A stretch of 64,000 nt of DNA from Serratia nematodiphila DZ0503SBS1 (GCF_000738675.1 NZ_JPUX01000002.1:709291-773290); one strand, 5' to 3'; shown: positions 6,412 through 16,242, numbered from the stretch's first letter. The notes: generated by a model not told the origin, from the letters alone. A program made the numbers and translations.

Positions 6412-7671
6412 TTAGCTGCGCACCAGATCGTCGCCGTAGCCGATCCACTTGTAGGTGGTCAGCGCGTCCAGGCCCATCGGGCCGCGGGCGTGCAGTTTCT
6501 GGGTGCTCACCGCCACTTCCGCGCCCAGGCCGAATTGGCCGCCGTCGGTGAAGCGGGTGCTGGCGTTGACGTACACCGCCGAGGAGTCCACCGCGCGCAC
6601 GAAATGCTCGGCGCTGCTCAGCGAGCGGGTGAGGATCGCGTCGGAGTGGTTGGTGCCGTGGGTGCGGATGTGGTCGATGGCCTGATCGATATCGTCCACC
6701 AGCAGCACGTTCAGATCCAGCGACAGCCATTCGTCGTCGTAATCTTCCGCGTTCACTGGCACCACCGTCGCCGGGCCGCCCTGCAGCAGCGGCAGCGCGT
6801 TTTCCGCCGCGTGCAGCGTCACGCCCGCCGCCGCCATTTTGGCGCTCAGCGCCGGCAGGAACTCGGCGGCGATGCTGCGGTTCACCAGCAGCGTCTCCAG
6901 CGAGTTACAGGCGCTGGGGCGCTGGATCTTGGCGTTTTCAATCACCGTCAGCGCCTTGTCGAAATCGACGTCGGCATCCACGTAGGTGTGGCACACACCG
7001 ATGCCGCCGGTGATCACCGGGATGGTCGATTGCTCGCGGCACAGCTTGTGCAGGCCGGCGCCGCCGCGCGGGATCAGCATGTCGACATAGCGGTCCAGGC
7101 GCAGCAGTTCGTTCACCAGCGCGCGATCCGGGCTGTCGATCGCCTGCACCGCCGCAGCCGGCAGGCCGCACTGTTCCAGCGCCTGCTGGATCACTTTCAC
7201 CGTCGCCTGGTTGGTGTTGTGCGTCTCTTTACCGCCGCGCAGGATCACCGCATTACCGGTTTTCAGGCACAGGCTGGCGACGTCGATGGTGACGTTCGGC
7301 CGCGCCTCGTAAATCACGCCGATCACGCCGAGCGGCACCCGGCGGCGCTCCAGCTTCAGCCCGCTGTCCAGCAGGTTGCCGTCCAGCACATGGCCGACCG
7401 GATCGTTCAGGCGGCACACCTGGCGCACGTCGTTGGCGATCGCCGCCAGCCGCGCCGGAGTCAGCAGCAGGCGATCGAGCAGCGCTTCGCTCATGCCGGT
7501 GGCGCGCGCCTGCGCCATGTCTTGTTCGTTCGCCAGCAGGATCGCTTCGCTGTTGGCTTCCAGACTGTCGGCCATTACCGACAGCACCTGATTCTTCTTC
7601 GCCGTGCTCAGCACCGCCAGCTGCCAGGAGGCCTGCTTGGCGGTCTTCCCCATCTGCTCCAGCATGCTCAC
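6412..7671 (-). CDS. proA: gamma-glutamyl phosphate reductase
   Basis: A 419-residue cytoplasmic enzyme that reduces gamma-glutamyl phosphate with NADPH to glutamate-5-semialdehyde, the second step of proline synthesis. The sequence is nearly collinear with E. coli ProA (417 aa): [17 protein letters not shown] at the start, and the aldehyde-dehydrogenase catalytic cysteine in the [16 protein letters not shown] segment near residue 255. It starts three bases after the proB stop, so the two form one operon, ended by the terminator at 6354-6387. Nothing unusual. Confidence 0.98.
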   Translation of the reverse strand: MSMLEQMGKTAKQASWQLAVLSTAKKNQVLSVMADSLEANSEAILLANEQDMAQARATGMSEALLDRLLLTPARLAAIANDVRQVCRLNDPVGHVLDGNLLDSGLKLERRRVPLGVIGVIYEARPNVTIDVASLCLKTGNAVILRGGKETHNTNQATVKVIQQALEQCGLPAAAVQAIDSPDRALVNELLRLDRYVDMLIPRGGAGLHKLCREQSTIPVITGGIGVCHTYVDADVDFDKALTVIENAKIQRPSACNSLETLLVNRSIAAEFLPALSAKMAAAGVTLHAAENALPLLQGGPATVVPVNAEDYDDEWLSLDLNVLLVDDIDQAIDHIRTHGTNHSDAILTRSLSSAEHFVRAVDSSAVYVNASTRFTDGGQFGLGAEVAVSTQKLHARGPMGLDALTTYKWIGYGDDLVRS

Positions 7672-7674
7672 TCC

Positions 7675-8778
7675 TTAACTGACAATCATATCGTCGCGGT
7701 GCACTGCCACCGGACCGTATTCATAACCGAGGATTTCGGTGATTTCCTGCGAGTGGTGCCCGGCGATCATGCGCATCGCATCGCTGTTGTAGCGGCTGAC
7801 GCCATGCGCCAGATCGCGCCCCGCCAGGTTGCGGATGCGGATCACTTCGCCGCGCGAGAAGTCGCCCTTCACTTCGCGGATGCCTTTCGGCAGCAGCGAG
7901 CTGCCGCGCGCCATCATCGCTTCCACCGCGCCGTCATCGACGGTGATCTCACCGGCCGGCGGCGCGCCAAAGATCCAGCGCTTGCGGTTTTCCAGCGGGG
8001 TTTCCAGCGCGTGGAAACGGGTGCCTACCGGTTTGCCCTCGATCACGTCCGCCACCACGCCCGGCTTGCTGCCGGCGGCGATCACCACGTCGATGCCGGC
8101 GCGGCAGGCCACGTCGGCCGCCTGCAGCTTGGTGCCCATGCCGCCGGTGCCCAGACCGGAGACGCTGTCGCCGGCGATGGCGCGCAGCGCGTCGTCGATG
8201 CCGTGCACTTCACGGATCAGTTCGGCCTGCGGGTTGTTGCGCGGATCGGCGGTGTAGAGGCCCTGCTGATCGGTCAGCAGCAGCAGTTTGTCGGCCCCGG
8301 CCAGAATGGCCGCCAGCGCCGACAGGTTATCGTTGTCGCCCACTTTGATTTCGGCGGTGGCGACGGCGTCGTTCTCATTGATTACCGGCACGATGCGGTT
8401 GTCCAGCAGCGCCGTCATGGTGTCGCGCGCGTTAAGGAAGCGCTCGCGGTCTTCCAGATCGGCGCGCGTCAGCAGCATCTGCCCGACGTGGATGCCGTAA
8501 ATGGAGAACAGCTGTTCCCACAGCTGGATCAGCCGGCTCTGCCCCACCGCCGCCAGCAGCTGCTTGGAGGCGATGGTGGCGGGCAGCTCGGGGTAGCCCA
8601 GGTGTTCGCGCCCGGCGGCGATGGCGCCGGAGGTGACGATGACGATGCGGTGGCCCGCGGCGTGTTGCTGCGCGCACTGGCGCACCAATTCGACGATGTG
8701 GGCGCGGTTCAGACGCAGCGATCCGCCGGTCAACACGCTGGTGCCCAATTTCACAACCAATGTCTGGCTGCCGTTCAT
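7675..8778 (-). CDS. proB: glutamate 5-kinase
   Basis: A 367-residue enzyme that phosphorylates glutamate to gamma-glutamyl phosphate, the committed step of proline synthesis, feedback-inhibited by proline. An amino-acid kinase domain ([12 protein letters not shown] at the start; [24 protein letters not shown] in the middle) is followed by a C-terminal PUA domain from about residue 275. The start at 8778 ([12 protein letters not shown]) gives exactly the E. coli length; an in-frame upstream ATG at 8859 would add 27 unconserved residues. In E. coli phoE separates proB from crl; here crl follows directly and phoE is absent. Confidence 0.97.
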   Translation of the reverse strand: MNGSQTLVVKLGTSVLTGGSLRLNRAHIVELVRQCAQQHAAGHRIVIVTSGAIAAGREHLGYPELPATIASKQLLAAVGQSRLIQLWEQLFSIYGIHVGQMLLTRADLEDRERFLNARDTMTALLDNRIVPVINENDAVATAEIKVGDNDNLSALAAILAGADKLLLLTDQQGLYTADPRNNPQAELIREVHGIDDALRAIAGDSVSGLGTGGMGTKLQAADVACRAGIDVVIAAGSKPGVVADVIEGKPVGTRFHALETPLENRKRWIFGAPPAGEITVDDGAVEAMMARGSSLLPKGIREVKGDFSRGEVIRIRNLAGRDLAHGVSRYNSDAMRMIAGHHSQEITEILGYEYGPVAVHRDDMIVS

Positions 8779-8894
8779 AGTATTTCTGCCGTGTGTAATG
8801 ATGAGAAGAAGAGTGCAAAGGTCTTTGTAACAGGAGAGACGCGTTATGCCAACAGGCACAACGCGAAATCAGCACAATACGTGGTCAAACGGGG

Positions 8895-9296
8895 TCAGGC
8901 GGAGAGTTTGATCAGTTTTTCTTTGAAATCGTCGGCGGGTTCCAGCCCCAGCTCCATGGTCGCCAGCAGCTCGCCCAGGCGGCGATGGAAGTCGCGCAGG
9001 GTGTCTTCCAGCTTGGCGTTCACTTCATCATCCTTAATGTTTTGCGCCGTCCAGTCGCCTTCCTTGTCGAACAGGCCGAATTGGTACGAATAGGTGAAGC
9101 GCGCCTCTTCCGCCTGCAGCTCCATCCACCAGCCCCAGAACTCGCGCTTCTCCGGAGCGGGCTTTACATTGACGCAGACGGCCAAACAATCAAAGAAAAA
9201 ACGGTCGTTTTCACATTGCCCTTCACGCAGGTACGGCCCCAAGCTGGCAAAACGTTTCATTAGTCGGCTTTTAGGGTGACCACTCGGTAACGTCAT
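8895..9296 (-). CDS. crl: Crl, sigma-S assembly factor
   Basis: A 133-residue protein, the same length as E. coli Crl and clearly homologous throughout ([54 protein letters not shown]). Crl binds the stationary-phase sigma factor RpoS and helps it assemble with core RNA polymerase, raising expression of RpoS genes at low RpoS level. It sits between frsA and proB as a single gene, with its own short gaps on both sides (60 and 116 bases). Confidence 0.97.
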   Translation of the reverse strand: MTLPSGHPKSRLMKRFASLGPYLREGQCENDRFFFDCLAVCVNVKPAPEKREFWGWWMELQAEEARFTYSYQFGLFDKEGDWTAQNIKDDEVNAKLEDTLRDFHRRLGELLATMELGLEPADDFKEKLIKLSA

Positions 9297-9356
9297 TCTC
9301 TCACCTCCTCAATGTAGACCACTCTTTTTAACAAACTGTTAAAATTTAGCAACTAA

Positions 9357-10604
9357 TTAACGCATTTTGTCCCTCAGCCAACCGGACATCTGCAGCAACG
9401 CCCGGTGGAAGCTGTCGTAGACCGGGGTGCGCGGGATGGCGACCAGCTTGCCGCTCACCGAGGAGGTGACGATCAGCTGCGACTCCTCTTTCGGGCTGAG
9501 CGTATCGCGCTCCCAGTAGCCGGAGATCATCGGCGTCGGGCAGCGGCGCCCCAGCAGCCCCTGCATTTTCAGCGAGTAGCTGTTCAGCTCCACCTTCAGC
9601 ACGTTGTCCGAGGCGTTAGCCATGCCCATGCGGCTCGCCAGCACGTCCATATACATGTCCGGCACGTTCAACTGGGTGCTGCTGTCGCACAGCAGGCGAT
9701 GCACCACCGGCCCCAGGCAGGCTACGCCGCGCAGCCGCTGCGGCTCCAGGTAGGCCAATCGCACCGCCACGTTGGCGCCGAAGCGGAAGCCGAAGGCGCT
9801 CACCCGCTGATGATCCACCCACGGCACCGAGGCCAGCTGGATCAACACCTGCTGGTGCAGGTAGCTGGAGTCCTGCGTCAGCTTCCATTTGCAGGAAGAA
9901 CCGATCGACGGCATGTCGAGCGTCAGCATGGCGATGCCGTGCGGCGCCAGGTAGTCGCGGAACAGGCGATGATAGTCGGTCTGCAGCGTATCGAGGCTGC
10001 CGCACATCAGCACCGTCGGGAACGGCGCTTCGCCCTTCTCCGGCATGTGCAGGAACCCGGTGACGCTGCCGCCGCCTTCGATGCGAAACTCCAGCTCTTT
10101 CAGCTGATACGGCAGCAGCAGCGCCGCCTCTTCGTACGCGCGGTTAGCCAGCATCTCCGCCTGTTCGGCCAGTTCGTCGCCCTTCAGGTGCGGGTAGCCG
10201 GCGATGCTGTACAGGCTCGCGGCCTTCAGCCAGTATTCGCCGCCGAGCAGCGGATCCTGCTGCTCCGTCGCCCGCTGTTGCCACTGCATGCCCTGATGGA
10301 TCCACTCGTAGATCCAGTTGCCGTTGCGGTAGCCCACCACGGTATCCAGCCGCTGCGGGTTGCTGCGCTCGGCGTCGGAGGCGGCGATGCGCGCCAGCAC
10401 TTCGTGGATTTCGATCGGGCTGACGCCGCGCCAGGCCCACAGCAGCGGGTTCAGCATGCGGTACCAGCTGCCGGTGGTGTCGCCTTCCAATGCGGAATGC
10501 ATGGCGGCGCTCACTTTGTTGCGCGCGCGCAGCACTAGCGTCGAGGTTTCAGGGTGTTTGAATTTGGGCTTGAAAAGAATTTCAGAAAGGTTGGCCTGTG
10601 CCAT
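9357..10604 (-). CDS. frsA: FrsA esterase (alpha/beta hydrolase)
   Basis: A 415-residue cytoplasmic protein aligned along its whole length with E. coli FrsA (414 aa), a carboxylesterase also reported to bind IIA-Glc of the sugar phosphotransferase system. The C-terminal alpha/beta hydrolase domain is visible from about residue 190 ([18 protein letters not shown], then [19 protein letters not shown] around the nucleophile elbow). The elbow here reads G-F-R-F-G without the canonical serine, as in E. coli. The start at 10604 ([19 protein letters not shown]) matches the family; the ATG at 10643 would add 13 residues. Confidence 0.95.
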   Translation of the reverse strand: MAQANLSEILFKPKFKHPETSTLVLRARNKVSAAMHSALEGDTTGSWYRMLNPLLWAWRGVSPIEIHEVLARIAASDAERSNPQRLDTVVGYRNGNWIYEWIHQGMQWQQRATEQQDPLLGGEYWLKAASLYSIAGYPHLKGDELAEQAEMLANRAYEEAALLLPYQLKELEFRIEGGGSVTGFLHMPEKGEAPFPTVLMCGSLDTLQTDYHRLFRDYLAPHGIAMLTLDMPSIGSSCKWKLTQDSSYLHQQVLIQLASVPWVDHQRVSAFGFRFGANVAVRLAYLEPQRLRGVACLGPVVHRLLCDSSTQLNVPDMYMDVLASRMGMANASDNVLKVELNSYSLKMQGLLGRRCPTPMISGYWERDTLSPKEESQLIVTSSVSGKLVAIPRTPVYDSFHRALLQMSGWLRDKMR

Positions 10605-10907
10605 GGTAACAACAGCCTCCGTAAATCTGGCGATAGGCCGCAACAGGCCTACTTAACTGGAGGTAGTGTACCTAACTCTGGCGGGATAAACCAAGATAAC
10701 GCAAACGCCCGGCATAACCGGGCGTCAGGCGGCTGACAAAGGAGGAAAAAACGTGGTTTTTCCTCCTTTGTGGTCAACGGCCGAAAATCAATAAATTGAT
10801 TTTCCTTATTTTTTATATCTTGTCTTCGGTAAGCCTGACAACGCCATCACGTTTATCCTTAAACAAACGCCCGGCATAACCGGGCGTTGACTTGGAACTG
10901 GCTGGGC
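10605..10907. repeat. intergenic hairpin cluster between gpt and frsA
   Basis: The 303-base gap holds a 15-base-pair perfect hairpin (10736-10750 with 10757-10771, ACAAAGGAGG... arms), an AATCAATaaATTGATT dyad at about 10786-10801, and two copies of ACGCCCGG-cataa-CCGGGCGT (10705-10725 and 10867-10887). The second copy is the gpt terminator, being followed by TTTGTTT on the minus strand; the first may be its duplicate. Between 10800 and 10866 I see nothing else. Confidence 0.75.
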
Positions 10908-11366
10908 TTAGCGGCCGCCGATAGGGGGAACGAAGCTGACGCCCATGTCCCACGGCTGTTCGATCCAGGTATCCTGCGGGATGTCGATCACATAGTCGTC
11001 CACCAGCGGACGGCCCGCCGGCTTGGCGAAGATGGTGACGAAATGCGCTTTCGGGTACATGTCGCGGATCGCTTTTGCGGTGCCGCCGGTATCCACCAGA
11101 TCGTCCACTACGATGAAGCCTTCACCGTCGCCTTCGGCGCGCTTGAGCACTTTCATTTCGCGCTGGTTGTCATGGTCGTAGCTGGAAATGCAGACGGTAT
11201 CCACATAGCGAATGCCCAGTTCGCGCGCCAGCAGGCCCGCCGGCACCAGGCCGCCGCGGCTGACGGCAATGATGCCGGTCCATTTGTCGGCAGGCAGCAG
11301 GCGGTGCGCCAGCTTGCGTGCATGTATTTGCAGCATATCCCAGGTAACAACGTATTTTTCGCTCAT
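10908..11366 (-). CDS. gpt: xanthine-guanine phosphoribosyltransferase
   Basis: A 152-residue purine salvage enzyme that attaches phosphoribose from PRPP to guanine, xanthine and, less well, hypoxanthine. The PRPP-binding motif [16 protein letters not shown] (about residues 82-97) and the flexible-loop region [15 protein letters not shown] are intact, and the length equals E. coli Gpt. It is a single gene, divergent from pepD, ended by the hairpin at 10867-10887. Confidence 0.98.
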   Translation of the reverse strand: MSEKYVVTWDMLQIHARKLAHRLLPADKWTGIIAVSRGGLVPAGLLARELGIRYVDTVCISSYDHDNQREMKVLKRAEGDGEGFIVVDDLVDTGGTAKAIRDMYPKAHFVTIFAKPAGRPLVDDYVIDIPQDTWIEQPWDMGVSFVPPIGGR

Positions 11367-11705
11367 AGAATCGTGTCCCAGCCGGCTGGTGAAGCGGCTT
11401 ACTTTATAGTTCAGGGGAAAAAAGGTTGCGCGAGATTATAGAGACTGGCCGCGTTGAATTCCAGCTGTACCGAGGAAAACCTCGCGATTTCCGCCGCGCG
11501 GCTTTTCGGTGATTGATGCTGAAAAAGCGAACGTTCCCGCCGCGAAGCCGTGTGATCAAGCGCTTAAACCGCACAATACGGGGCGCGCGCCGCCGGAAAT
11601 AAAGTGATATTCTCTAACTATCGTGCCACGACGCACAGATACCCGCTCACCTCAACCGCGCGGCACGCCCGTCCTGTCGGAGCCTGCCGTCACAGGAGAC
11701 TTATA

Positions 11706-13166
11706 GTGTCTGAATTGTCTCAGCTTTCGCCACAGCCGCTGTGGGATATTTTCGCCAAGATCTGTTCTATCCCGCACCCTTCTTATCATGAAGAAGCGCT
11801 GGCGCAGCACATCCTCACCTGGGCCAAAGAGAAGAACCTGCACGCCGAGCGCGATCAGGTCGGCAATATCCTGCTGCGCAAACCGGCCACCAAAGGCATG
11901 GAAAACCGCAAGCCGGTGGCGCTGCAGGCGCACCTGGACATGGTGCCGCAAAAGAATAACGACACCGTGCACGACTTCGCCAAGGATCCGATCCAGCCTT
12001 ATATCGCCGGCGAGTGGGTGAAAGCGCGCGGCACCACGCTGGGTGCCGACAACGGCATCGGCATGGCCTCCGCCCTGGCGGTGCTGGCCGATGACAGCGT
12101 TGAGCACGGCCCGCTGGAAGTGCTGCTGACCATGACCGAAGAAGCCGGCATGGACGGCGCCTTCGGGCTGCAGCCAAACTGGCTGCAGGCAGACATCCTG
12201 ATCAATACCGATTCCGAAGAAGAAGGCGAAATCTACATGGGTTGCGCCGGCGGTATCGACTTCATCACCACCCTGCCGCTGCAGCGCGAAGCGGTGCCGG
12301 CCGGTTATCAAACCCTGAAGCTGACCCTCAAGGGCCTGAAAGGCGGCCACTCCGGCGCCGAGATCCACGTCGGGCTGGGCAACGCCAACAAACTGCTGGC
12401 GCGCTTCCTGTTCGCCCATGCGGCGGCGCTGAACCTGCGCGTGCTGGATCTGAACGGGGGCACCCTGCGCAACGCCATTCCGCGTGAAGCCTCCGCGGTG
12501 GTTGCGGTGCCGGCGGAAAAAGCCGACGCGCTGAAAGCGCTGAGCCAGGAGTTCCTGGCGGTGCTGCAGAACGAACTCTCCGCCAAAGAGAAGAACATCA
12601 CCGTGCTGCTGGAGCCGGCCACCAGCGCTTCGCAGGCACTGAGCGCCGACAGCCAGCAACGCTTCCTGGCGCTGCTGAACGGCACGCCGAACGGCGTGAT
12701 CCGCATGAGCGACGCGGTCAAAGGCGTAGTGGAAACCTCGCTGAACGTCGGCGTGGTCACCACCAGCGAAAACGAAGCGGAAATCATCTGCCTGATCCGC
12801 TCTCTGATCGACAGCGGCAAAGATTACGTGGTCGAGATGCTGACCGCACTGGGCCAGCTGGCCGGCGCCAAGGTGGCGCCGAAGGGCGGCTACCCGGGCT
12901 GGCAGCCGGACGCTGACTCGCCGGTGATGCACCTGGTGCGCGAGCTGTATCAGGATCTGTTCAACAAGACGCCGAACATCATGGTGATCCACGCCGGCCT
13001 GGAATGCGGTCTGTTCAAAAAGCCGTATCCAAACATGGACATGGTATCGATCGGGCCAACCATCACCGGCCCGCACTCGCCGGATGAGCAGGTGCATATC
13101 GAAAGCGTCGGTCTGTACTGGAAGCTGCTGACCTCGCTGCTGAAAGCGATCCCTGAGCGCGCGTAA
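11706..13166 (+). CDS. pepD: aminoacyl-histidine dipeptidase (peptidase D)
   Basis: A 486-residue M20-family metallopeptidase that hydrolyses Xaa-His dipeptides. Zinc ligands are visible in LQAHLDMVPQ (H80, D82), GADNGIG (D119), TMTEEAGMDGA (E149/E150), NTDSEEEGE and near the C-terminus HAGLECG. The start is the GTG at 11706, giving the family N-terminus SELSQLSPQPLWDIFAKICS, preceded by ACAGGAG; E. coli pepD also begins with GTG. An in-frame ATG at 11604 would add 34 unconserved residues. Convergent with dinB, with a shared terminator between. Confidence 0.96.
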   Translation: MSELSQLSPQPLWDIFAKICSIPHPSYHEEALAQHILTWAKEKNLHAERDQVGNILLRKPATKGMENRKPVALQAHLDMVPQKNNDTVHDFAKDPIQPYIAGEWVKARGTTLGADNGIGMASALAVLADDSVEHGPLEVLLTMTEEAGMDGAFGLQPNWLQADILINTDSEEEGEIYMGCAGGIDFITTLPLQREAVPAGYQTLKLTLKGLKGGHSGAEIHVGLGNANKLLARFLFAHAAALNLRVLDLNGGTLRNAIPREASAVVAVPAEKADALKALSQEFLAVLQNELSAKEKNITVLLEPATSASQALSADSQQRFLALLNGTPNGVIRMSDAVKGVVETSLNVGVVTTSENEAEIICLIRSLIDSGKDYVVEMLTALGQLAGAKVAPKGGYPGWQPDADSPVMHLVRELYQDLFNKTPNIMVIHAGLECGLFKKPYPNMDMVSIGPTITGPHSPDEQVHIESVGLYWKLLTSLLKAIPERA

Positions 13167-13182
13167 TCTGCGCGCTTAACGC

Positions 13183-13208
13183 AAAAAGCCGGCGATCGCC
13201 GGCTTTTT
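13183..13208. terminator. bidirectional terminator between pepD and dinB
   Basis: The perfect palindrome AAAAAGCCGGCG/ATCGCCGGCTTTTT has A and T tracts on both sides and serves both convergent genes; it touches the dinB stop codon at 13208. Confidence 0.9.
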
Positions 13209-14269
13209 TATTCCCAAGGCAGCGCCAGCTGCCGCTCCAGCTGCGGATCGAGCAGCGTCACATGCAGCCCCACCAGCCGCACGCCGCGCCCTTCACGCCG
13301 TTCGCGCCACGCCTGCCGCGCCACCGCCAGCAAATCCTGCCGGTTCAGCACCGGGAACACGTGCTCCTGGGTGGTTTGCTGAAAATCCTGAAACTTCAGC
13401 TTCACGCCCTGCCGGGCGATGTGCAGATCCGGCTTCACCTTACGCAGCCGCATCTCCAGCTCGGGGTAGAGTTTGTCGATAATCAGCGTTTCGCAGTCTT
13501 CCCAATCGTGAATGTCTTCCGCCAGCGTGCGCTCCACGCCCACCGATTTACGCAGCCGCTCCGCCGAGATTTCGCGCCGGTCGATGCCCTGACACCGCTC
13601 CCACAGCACCCGGCCGAACTTGCCGAAGCGCTTGAGCAGCTGCGCCAAATCGTATTGCTGCACGTCGGCGCAGGTGATAAGCCCCACTTCCTCCAGCCGT
13701 TTGGCGGTCACCTTGCCGACGCCGGGGATTTTGCTGAGCGGCAGCTGCTGCAAAAACGCCGGCACCTGCGCCGGGGTGATCACGTATTGCCCATTCGGCT
13801 TGTTCATCTCGGAAGCGATTTTGGCGAGAAACTTGATCGGCGCGACGCCGGCCGACGCGGTGAGATTCAGCTCATCGGCGATCGCCTGACGGATCTCCTG
13901 AGCGATCAGCGTCGCCGAGCCGTTGCATTGCGGGCTGTCGGTCACGTCGAGATAGGCTTCATCGAGCGACAGCGGCTCGATCAACGGGGTATAGCGGGCG
14001 AAGATTTCACGGATATGCAGCGAAGCCTCTTTGTAGGCCGCCATGCGCCCCGGCAGCAGGGTGAGATGCGGACACAGCTTGAGCGCCATCGCCGTGGACA
14101 TGGCGCTATGCACGCCGTAGCGCCGCGCCGGGTAGTTGGCGGTGCTGATCACCCCGCGCCGATCGGCGCTGCCGCCAATCGCCAGCGGGATATCGCGCAG
14201 GCTGGGATCGTCGCGCATTTCCACCGCCGCGAAGAAGCAGTCCATATCGACATGAATGATTTTACGCAT
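13208..14269 (-). CDS. dinB: DNA polymerase IV
   Basis: A 353-residue Y-family polymerase that extends mismatched ends and bypasses lesions, notably N2-dG adducts. The start [20 protein letters not shown] holds the metal-binding D8; the second metal site is in [11 protein letters not shown] (D103, E104); helix-hairpin-helix [16 protein letters not shown] follows; the tail ends in the clamp-binding QLALPW. Six residues were trimmed from an alternative ATG at 14287 that lies inside the operator. A consensus LexA box 18 bases upstream places it in the SOS regulon. Confidence 0.97.
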   Translation of the reverse strand: MRKIIHVDMDCFFAAVEMRDDPSLRDIPLAIGGSADRRGVISTANYPARRYGVHSAMSTAMALKLCPHLTLLPGRMAAYKEASLHIREIFARYTPLIEPLSLDEAYLDVTDSPQCNGSATLIAQEIRQAIADELNLTASAGVAPIKFLAKIASEMNKPNGQYVITPAQVPAFLQQLPLSKIPGVGKVTAKRLEEVGLITCADVQQYDLAQLLKRFGKFGRVLWERCQGIDRREISAERLRKSVGVERTLAEDIHDWEDCETLIIDKLYPELEMRLRKVKPDLHIARQGVKLKFQDFQQTTQEHVFPVLNRQDLLAVARQAWRERREGRGVRLVGLHVTLLDPQLERQLALPWE

Positions 14270-14286
14270 CGCACCCTCCAGTAACA

Positions 14287-14302
14287 CTGTATAAGTATAC
14301 AG
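14287..14302 (-). promoter_or_regulatory. LexA box of dinB
   Basis: CTGTATAAGTATACAG fits the LexA consensus CTG-N10-CAG with a nearly palindromic TA-rich core. It lies 18 bases before the dinB start. Confidence 0.93.
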
Positions 14303-14452
14303 TCATATACCAAAAGCTCAAGGCCGCAGGCTTCGATGAAAGCGCCGTTTCCGCCAGATATTTCCGCGTTGTTAAAAAAGCTTAATTTTTCAATAGTATG
14401 ATTTCCGCCATCCCGTGCGGCTCACCACAACGATAACGACAAGGTACTCTAC

Positions 14453-15346
14453 ATGAACAGATTTTCTCATTGGCTGCTGGCTTCCGCGCTGTCGCTGAGC
14501 GCGCTGGCGGCCAGCGCCGCCGGTCACGCGCCGGCGATCGTCGCCCATCGCGGCGGCACCGCCGATGCGCCGGAAAACACCCGCATCGCCATCGAAACCG
14601 CGCTGAAAAACGGTGCCGACGCCGTTTGGATCACCCTGCAAGCATCCAAAGACGGCGTCATCGTGCTGTATCGCCCCTCGGATCTGAAGGCGCTGACCAA
14701 CCGGCAGGGCCCGGTTTCTGCGTATACCGCCGCGCAATTGGCCGAGACCGATGCCGGCTGGACCTTCGCCAAAGGCGATGCGCATCCGTTCCGCGGCCAG
14801 GGCATCGGCATTCCGCGGCTGGACGAGGTGCTAAAGGCGTTTCCGCACGTCACCTTCTATCTGGACATCAAATCCCCGGACGCCGATCCGGCGCAGTTTG
14901 GCCAGGCGCTGCTGGCGACGCTGGAAAGCACCGACAGCCTGAACCGCACCCGCGTTTACTCTACCGATGCCAAATACCTGCAGGCGCTGCCGCCGGCCGT
15001 CCCGCGCTTTGAAAGCCGCGACGAGACCCGCACGCTGCTGGCCAACGTCACCATGGCGCACCAGTGCGATGTCAAACCGGACAACCGACAGCCGCGCTGG
15101 TATGGGCTGGAGCTGAAGCGCGAGGTGGAAGTGGTAGAGAAGTACACCCTCGGCGAAGGGCGCTCGAAGGCGTTTCTGACCTGGGATAAAGAGTCGATGG
15201 ATTGTTTCCGCTCGCAGGGCCCGGCGCACATCATTCTGTTCGGCGTCAACACGCCGCAGGAGTATCAGCAGGCGCTGGCGCTGGGTGCCGACGGCGTGAT
15301 GGTCAACTCGCCGGCCGAGGCGAAAAGCTTCCGCAAGGCGAAATAA
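14453..15346 (+). CDS. periplasmic GDPD-fold protein with degenerate active site
   Basis: A 297-residue protein with a signal peptide (about residues 1-23, cleaved near ASAAG) and the glycerophosphodiester phosphodiesterase family motifs AHRGG (H32) and PENT (E41). In active GDPDs the next motif reads E-x-D then TKDG then V-x-HD; here the aligned stretch is WITLQASKDGVIVLYRP, so the metal ligands E and D are W59 and T61 and the second catalytic His is R74. The later YLDIK motif is present. The protein may therefore lack phosphodiesterase activity, or use a different site. It stands alone, divergent from dinB. Confidence 0.8.
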   Translation: MNRFSHWLLASALSLSALAASAAGHAPAIVAHRGGTADAPENTRIAIETALKNGADAVWITLQASKDGVIVLYRPSDLKALTNRQGPVSAYTAAQLAETDAGWTFAKGDAHPFRGQGIGIPRLDEVLKAFPHVTFYLDIKSPDADPAQFGQALLATLESTDSLNRTRVYSTDAKYLQALPPAVPRFESRDETRTLLANVTMAHQCDVKPDNRQPRWYGLELKREVEVVEKYTLGEGRSKAFLTWDKESMDCFRSQGPAHIILFGVNTPQEYQQALALGADGVMVNSPAEAKSFRKAK

Positions 15347-15358
15347 ATAACCGGCTAC

Positions 15359-15391
15359 GGCATAAGGCGGTTCGACATCCCACCTTATGCC
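15359..15391 (+). terminator. probable terminator after the GDPD-family gene
   Basis: GGCATAAGG (15359-15367) pairs with CCTTATGCC (15383-15391), 12 bases after the stop, followed by CTTATGGCTTT. The T tract is poor, so the assignment is moderate. Confidence 0.5.
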
Positions 15392-15411
15392 CTTATGGCT
15401 TTCAACATCCG

Positions 15412-15831
15412 TTAGTGAGCAGAAACTACCTGGATGATGCCATTTTCATTGCGAACACTAAACCCAGCGCCGAATAGCCGGGCGGCAGGCTCAAGACCTT
15501 TATTTCGTTTATCCGGCGACAACAGCGTCACCGATACCCCATAAGACTTCCCGTCTTCGAATTTATAATTATCGTCGGGAATACACGTAGCTGCGGTGAC
15601 CGCAGGCATCTCGTTATCCGTGAAGTGCTTGCCGAAGATAGCGTTGGCGTTGCCGATTTCTTCGATAATAACGCCGGCCAACCGCTCGTCCCCTTCAGGT
15701 TGAACCCGCACACAAACGTGGTTATCAACGACAGTGGCGTTGGCCAAGTAGTTTTTTGGCCTCGGATCGTTCATGTGCATACAGCCGGCGAGCAGCAAAG
15801 CCAGAGTTCCAACCAAAATAATGCGGTTCAT
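15412..15831 (-). CDS. orphan periplasmic lipoprotein, possible effector-immunity type (139 aa)
   Basis: A lipoprotein by its signal peptide and lipobox (LALLLAGC, C17), with M18-H19 after the cysteine and so likely outer-membrane or periplasmic. The mature part is small and mostly beta-strand-like, with two cysteines (VDNHVCVRV and AATCIPDD) that could form a disulphide. Similar small lipoproteins in Serratia are annotated as putative type VI secretion immunity proteins; I recall this family but cannot confirm it here. The gene is visibly lower in GC than its neighbours and follows a short remnant frame by four bases. Confidence 0.7.
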   Translation of the reverse strand: MNRIILVGTLALLLAGCMHMNDPRPKNYLANATVVDNHVCVRVQPEGDERLAGVIIEEIGNANAIFGKHFTDNEMPAVTAATCIPDDNYKFEDGKSYGVSVTLLSPDKRNKGLEPAARLFGAGFSVRNENGIIQVVSAH

Positions 15832-15835
15832 CCTG

Positions 15836-15949
15836 TTACCTCTGCTTAAGAAACTGAGAAAGCGTATATTCGTATTTTCTGGCGATCGTTTTATCCGTTA
15901 CGCCCTGAAAATTCACGCCATTGTTAATCGCGCCCAGCCAAACGTTCAT
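15836..15949 (-). pseudogene. short frame, possible 3' remnant of a gene upstream of the lipoprotein
   Basis: A 37-codon frame (MNVWLGAINNGV... ending YTLSQFLKQR) stops four bases before the lipoprotein ATG and supplies its AGAGG ribosome-binding site, the spacing of a coupled two-gene unit. The frame stays open upstream but runs into the nqrM terminator and nqrM itself, so any original 5' part has been lost. No family is recognised. It might equally be a chance open frame. Confidence 0.4.
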
Positions 15950-15973
15950 GCGCCTTTCGGCAAGGCCCCAAAT

Positions 15974-16000
15974 AAAAAAACCCGGCCAAGGCCGGGTTTT
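15974..16000 (-). terminator. terminator of the nqr operon
   Basis: AAAACCCGGCC-TT-GGCCGGGTTTT on the minus strand (arms 15990-16000 and 15977-15987) is followed by further T. It lies eight bases after the nqrM stop. Confidence 0.92.
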
Positions 16001-16007
16001 CGCTTCG

Positions 16008-16235
16008 CTACAGAATGCGGTGCTTGTCCAACTGCTCGCGCCGCTGCGCCGCTTTGGCTTCGCGCTTTTTGCGCGCATCGCACGGCTCCGGGCAGTCGCA
16101 GACTTTCTCCATGCCCAGCGCGGTGATGCCGCCGCAGCTGCCCTGCAGGCTTTTGCGTTTGAACACGTAACCCAGCGACATCCCGCCGACGATCAGCAGG
16201 AACAACACGAAGGTAGCGGCGAATACCGTCAACAT
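16008..16235 (-). CDS. nqrM: NqrM, Na+-NQR maturation protein
   Basis: A 75-residue protein with one N-terminal transmembrane segment (about residues 2-24) and four conserved cysteines (C34, C46, C48, C52; GSCGG and VCDCPEPCD). NqrM (DUF539) is needed to assemble the Na+-translocating NADH:quinone oxidoreductase, probably by delivering iron to the NqrD/NqrE centre. It is the last gene of the nqr operon, seven bases after apbE. Confidence 0.93.
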   Translation of the reverse strand: MLTVFAATFVLFLLIVGGMSLGYVFKRKSLQGSCGGITALGMEKVCDCPEPCDARKKREAKAAQRREQLDKHRIL

Positions 16236-16242
16236 AGCAACC

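Noticed and set aside
6490..9093. An 867-codon open frame on the plus strand
   Set aside because: It is antisense to proA, proB and crl, is rich in H, R, Q, V and A as expected from reversed high-GC codons, and has no ribosome site or family likeness.
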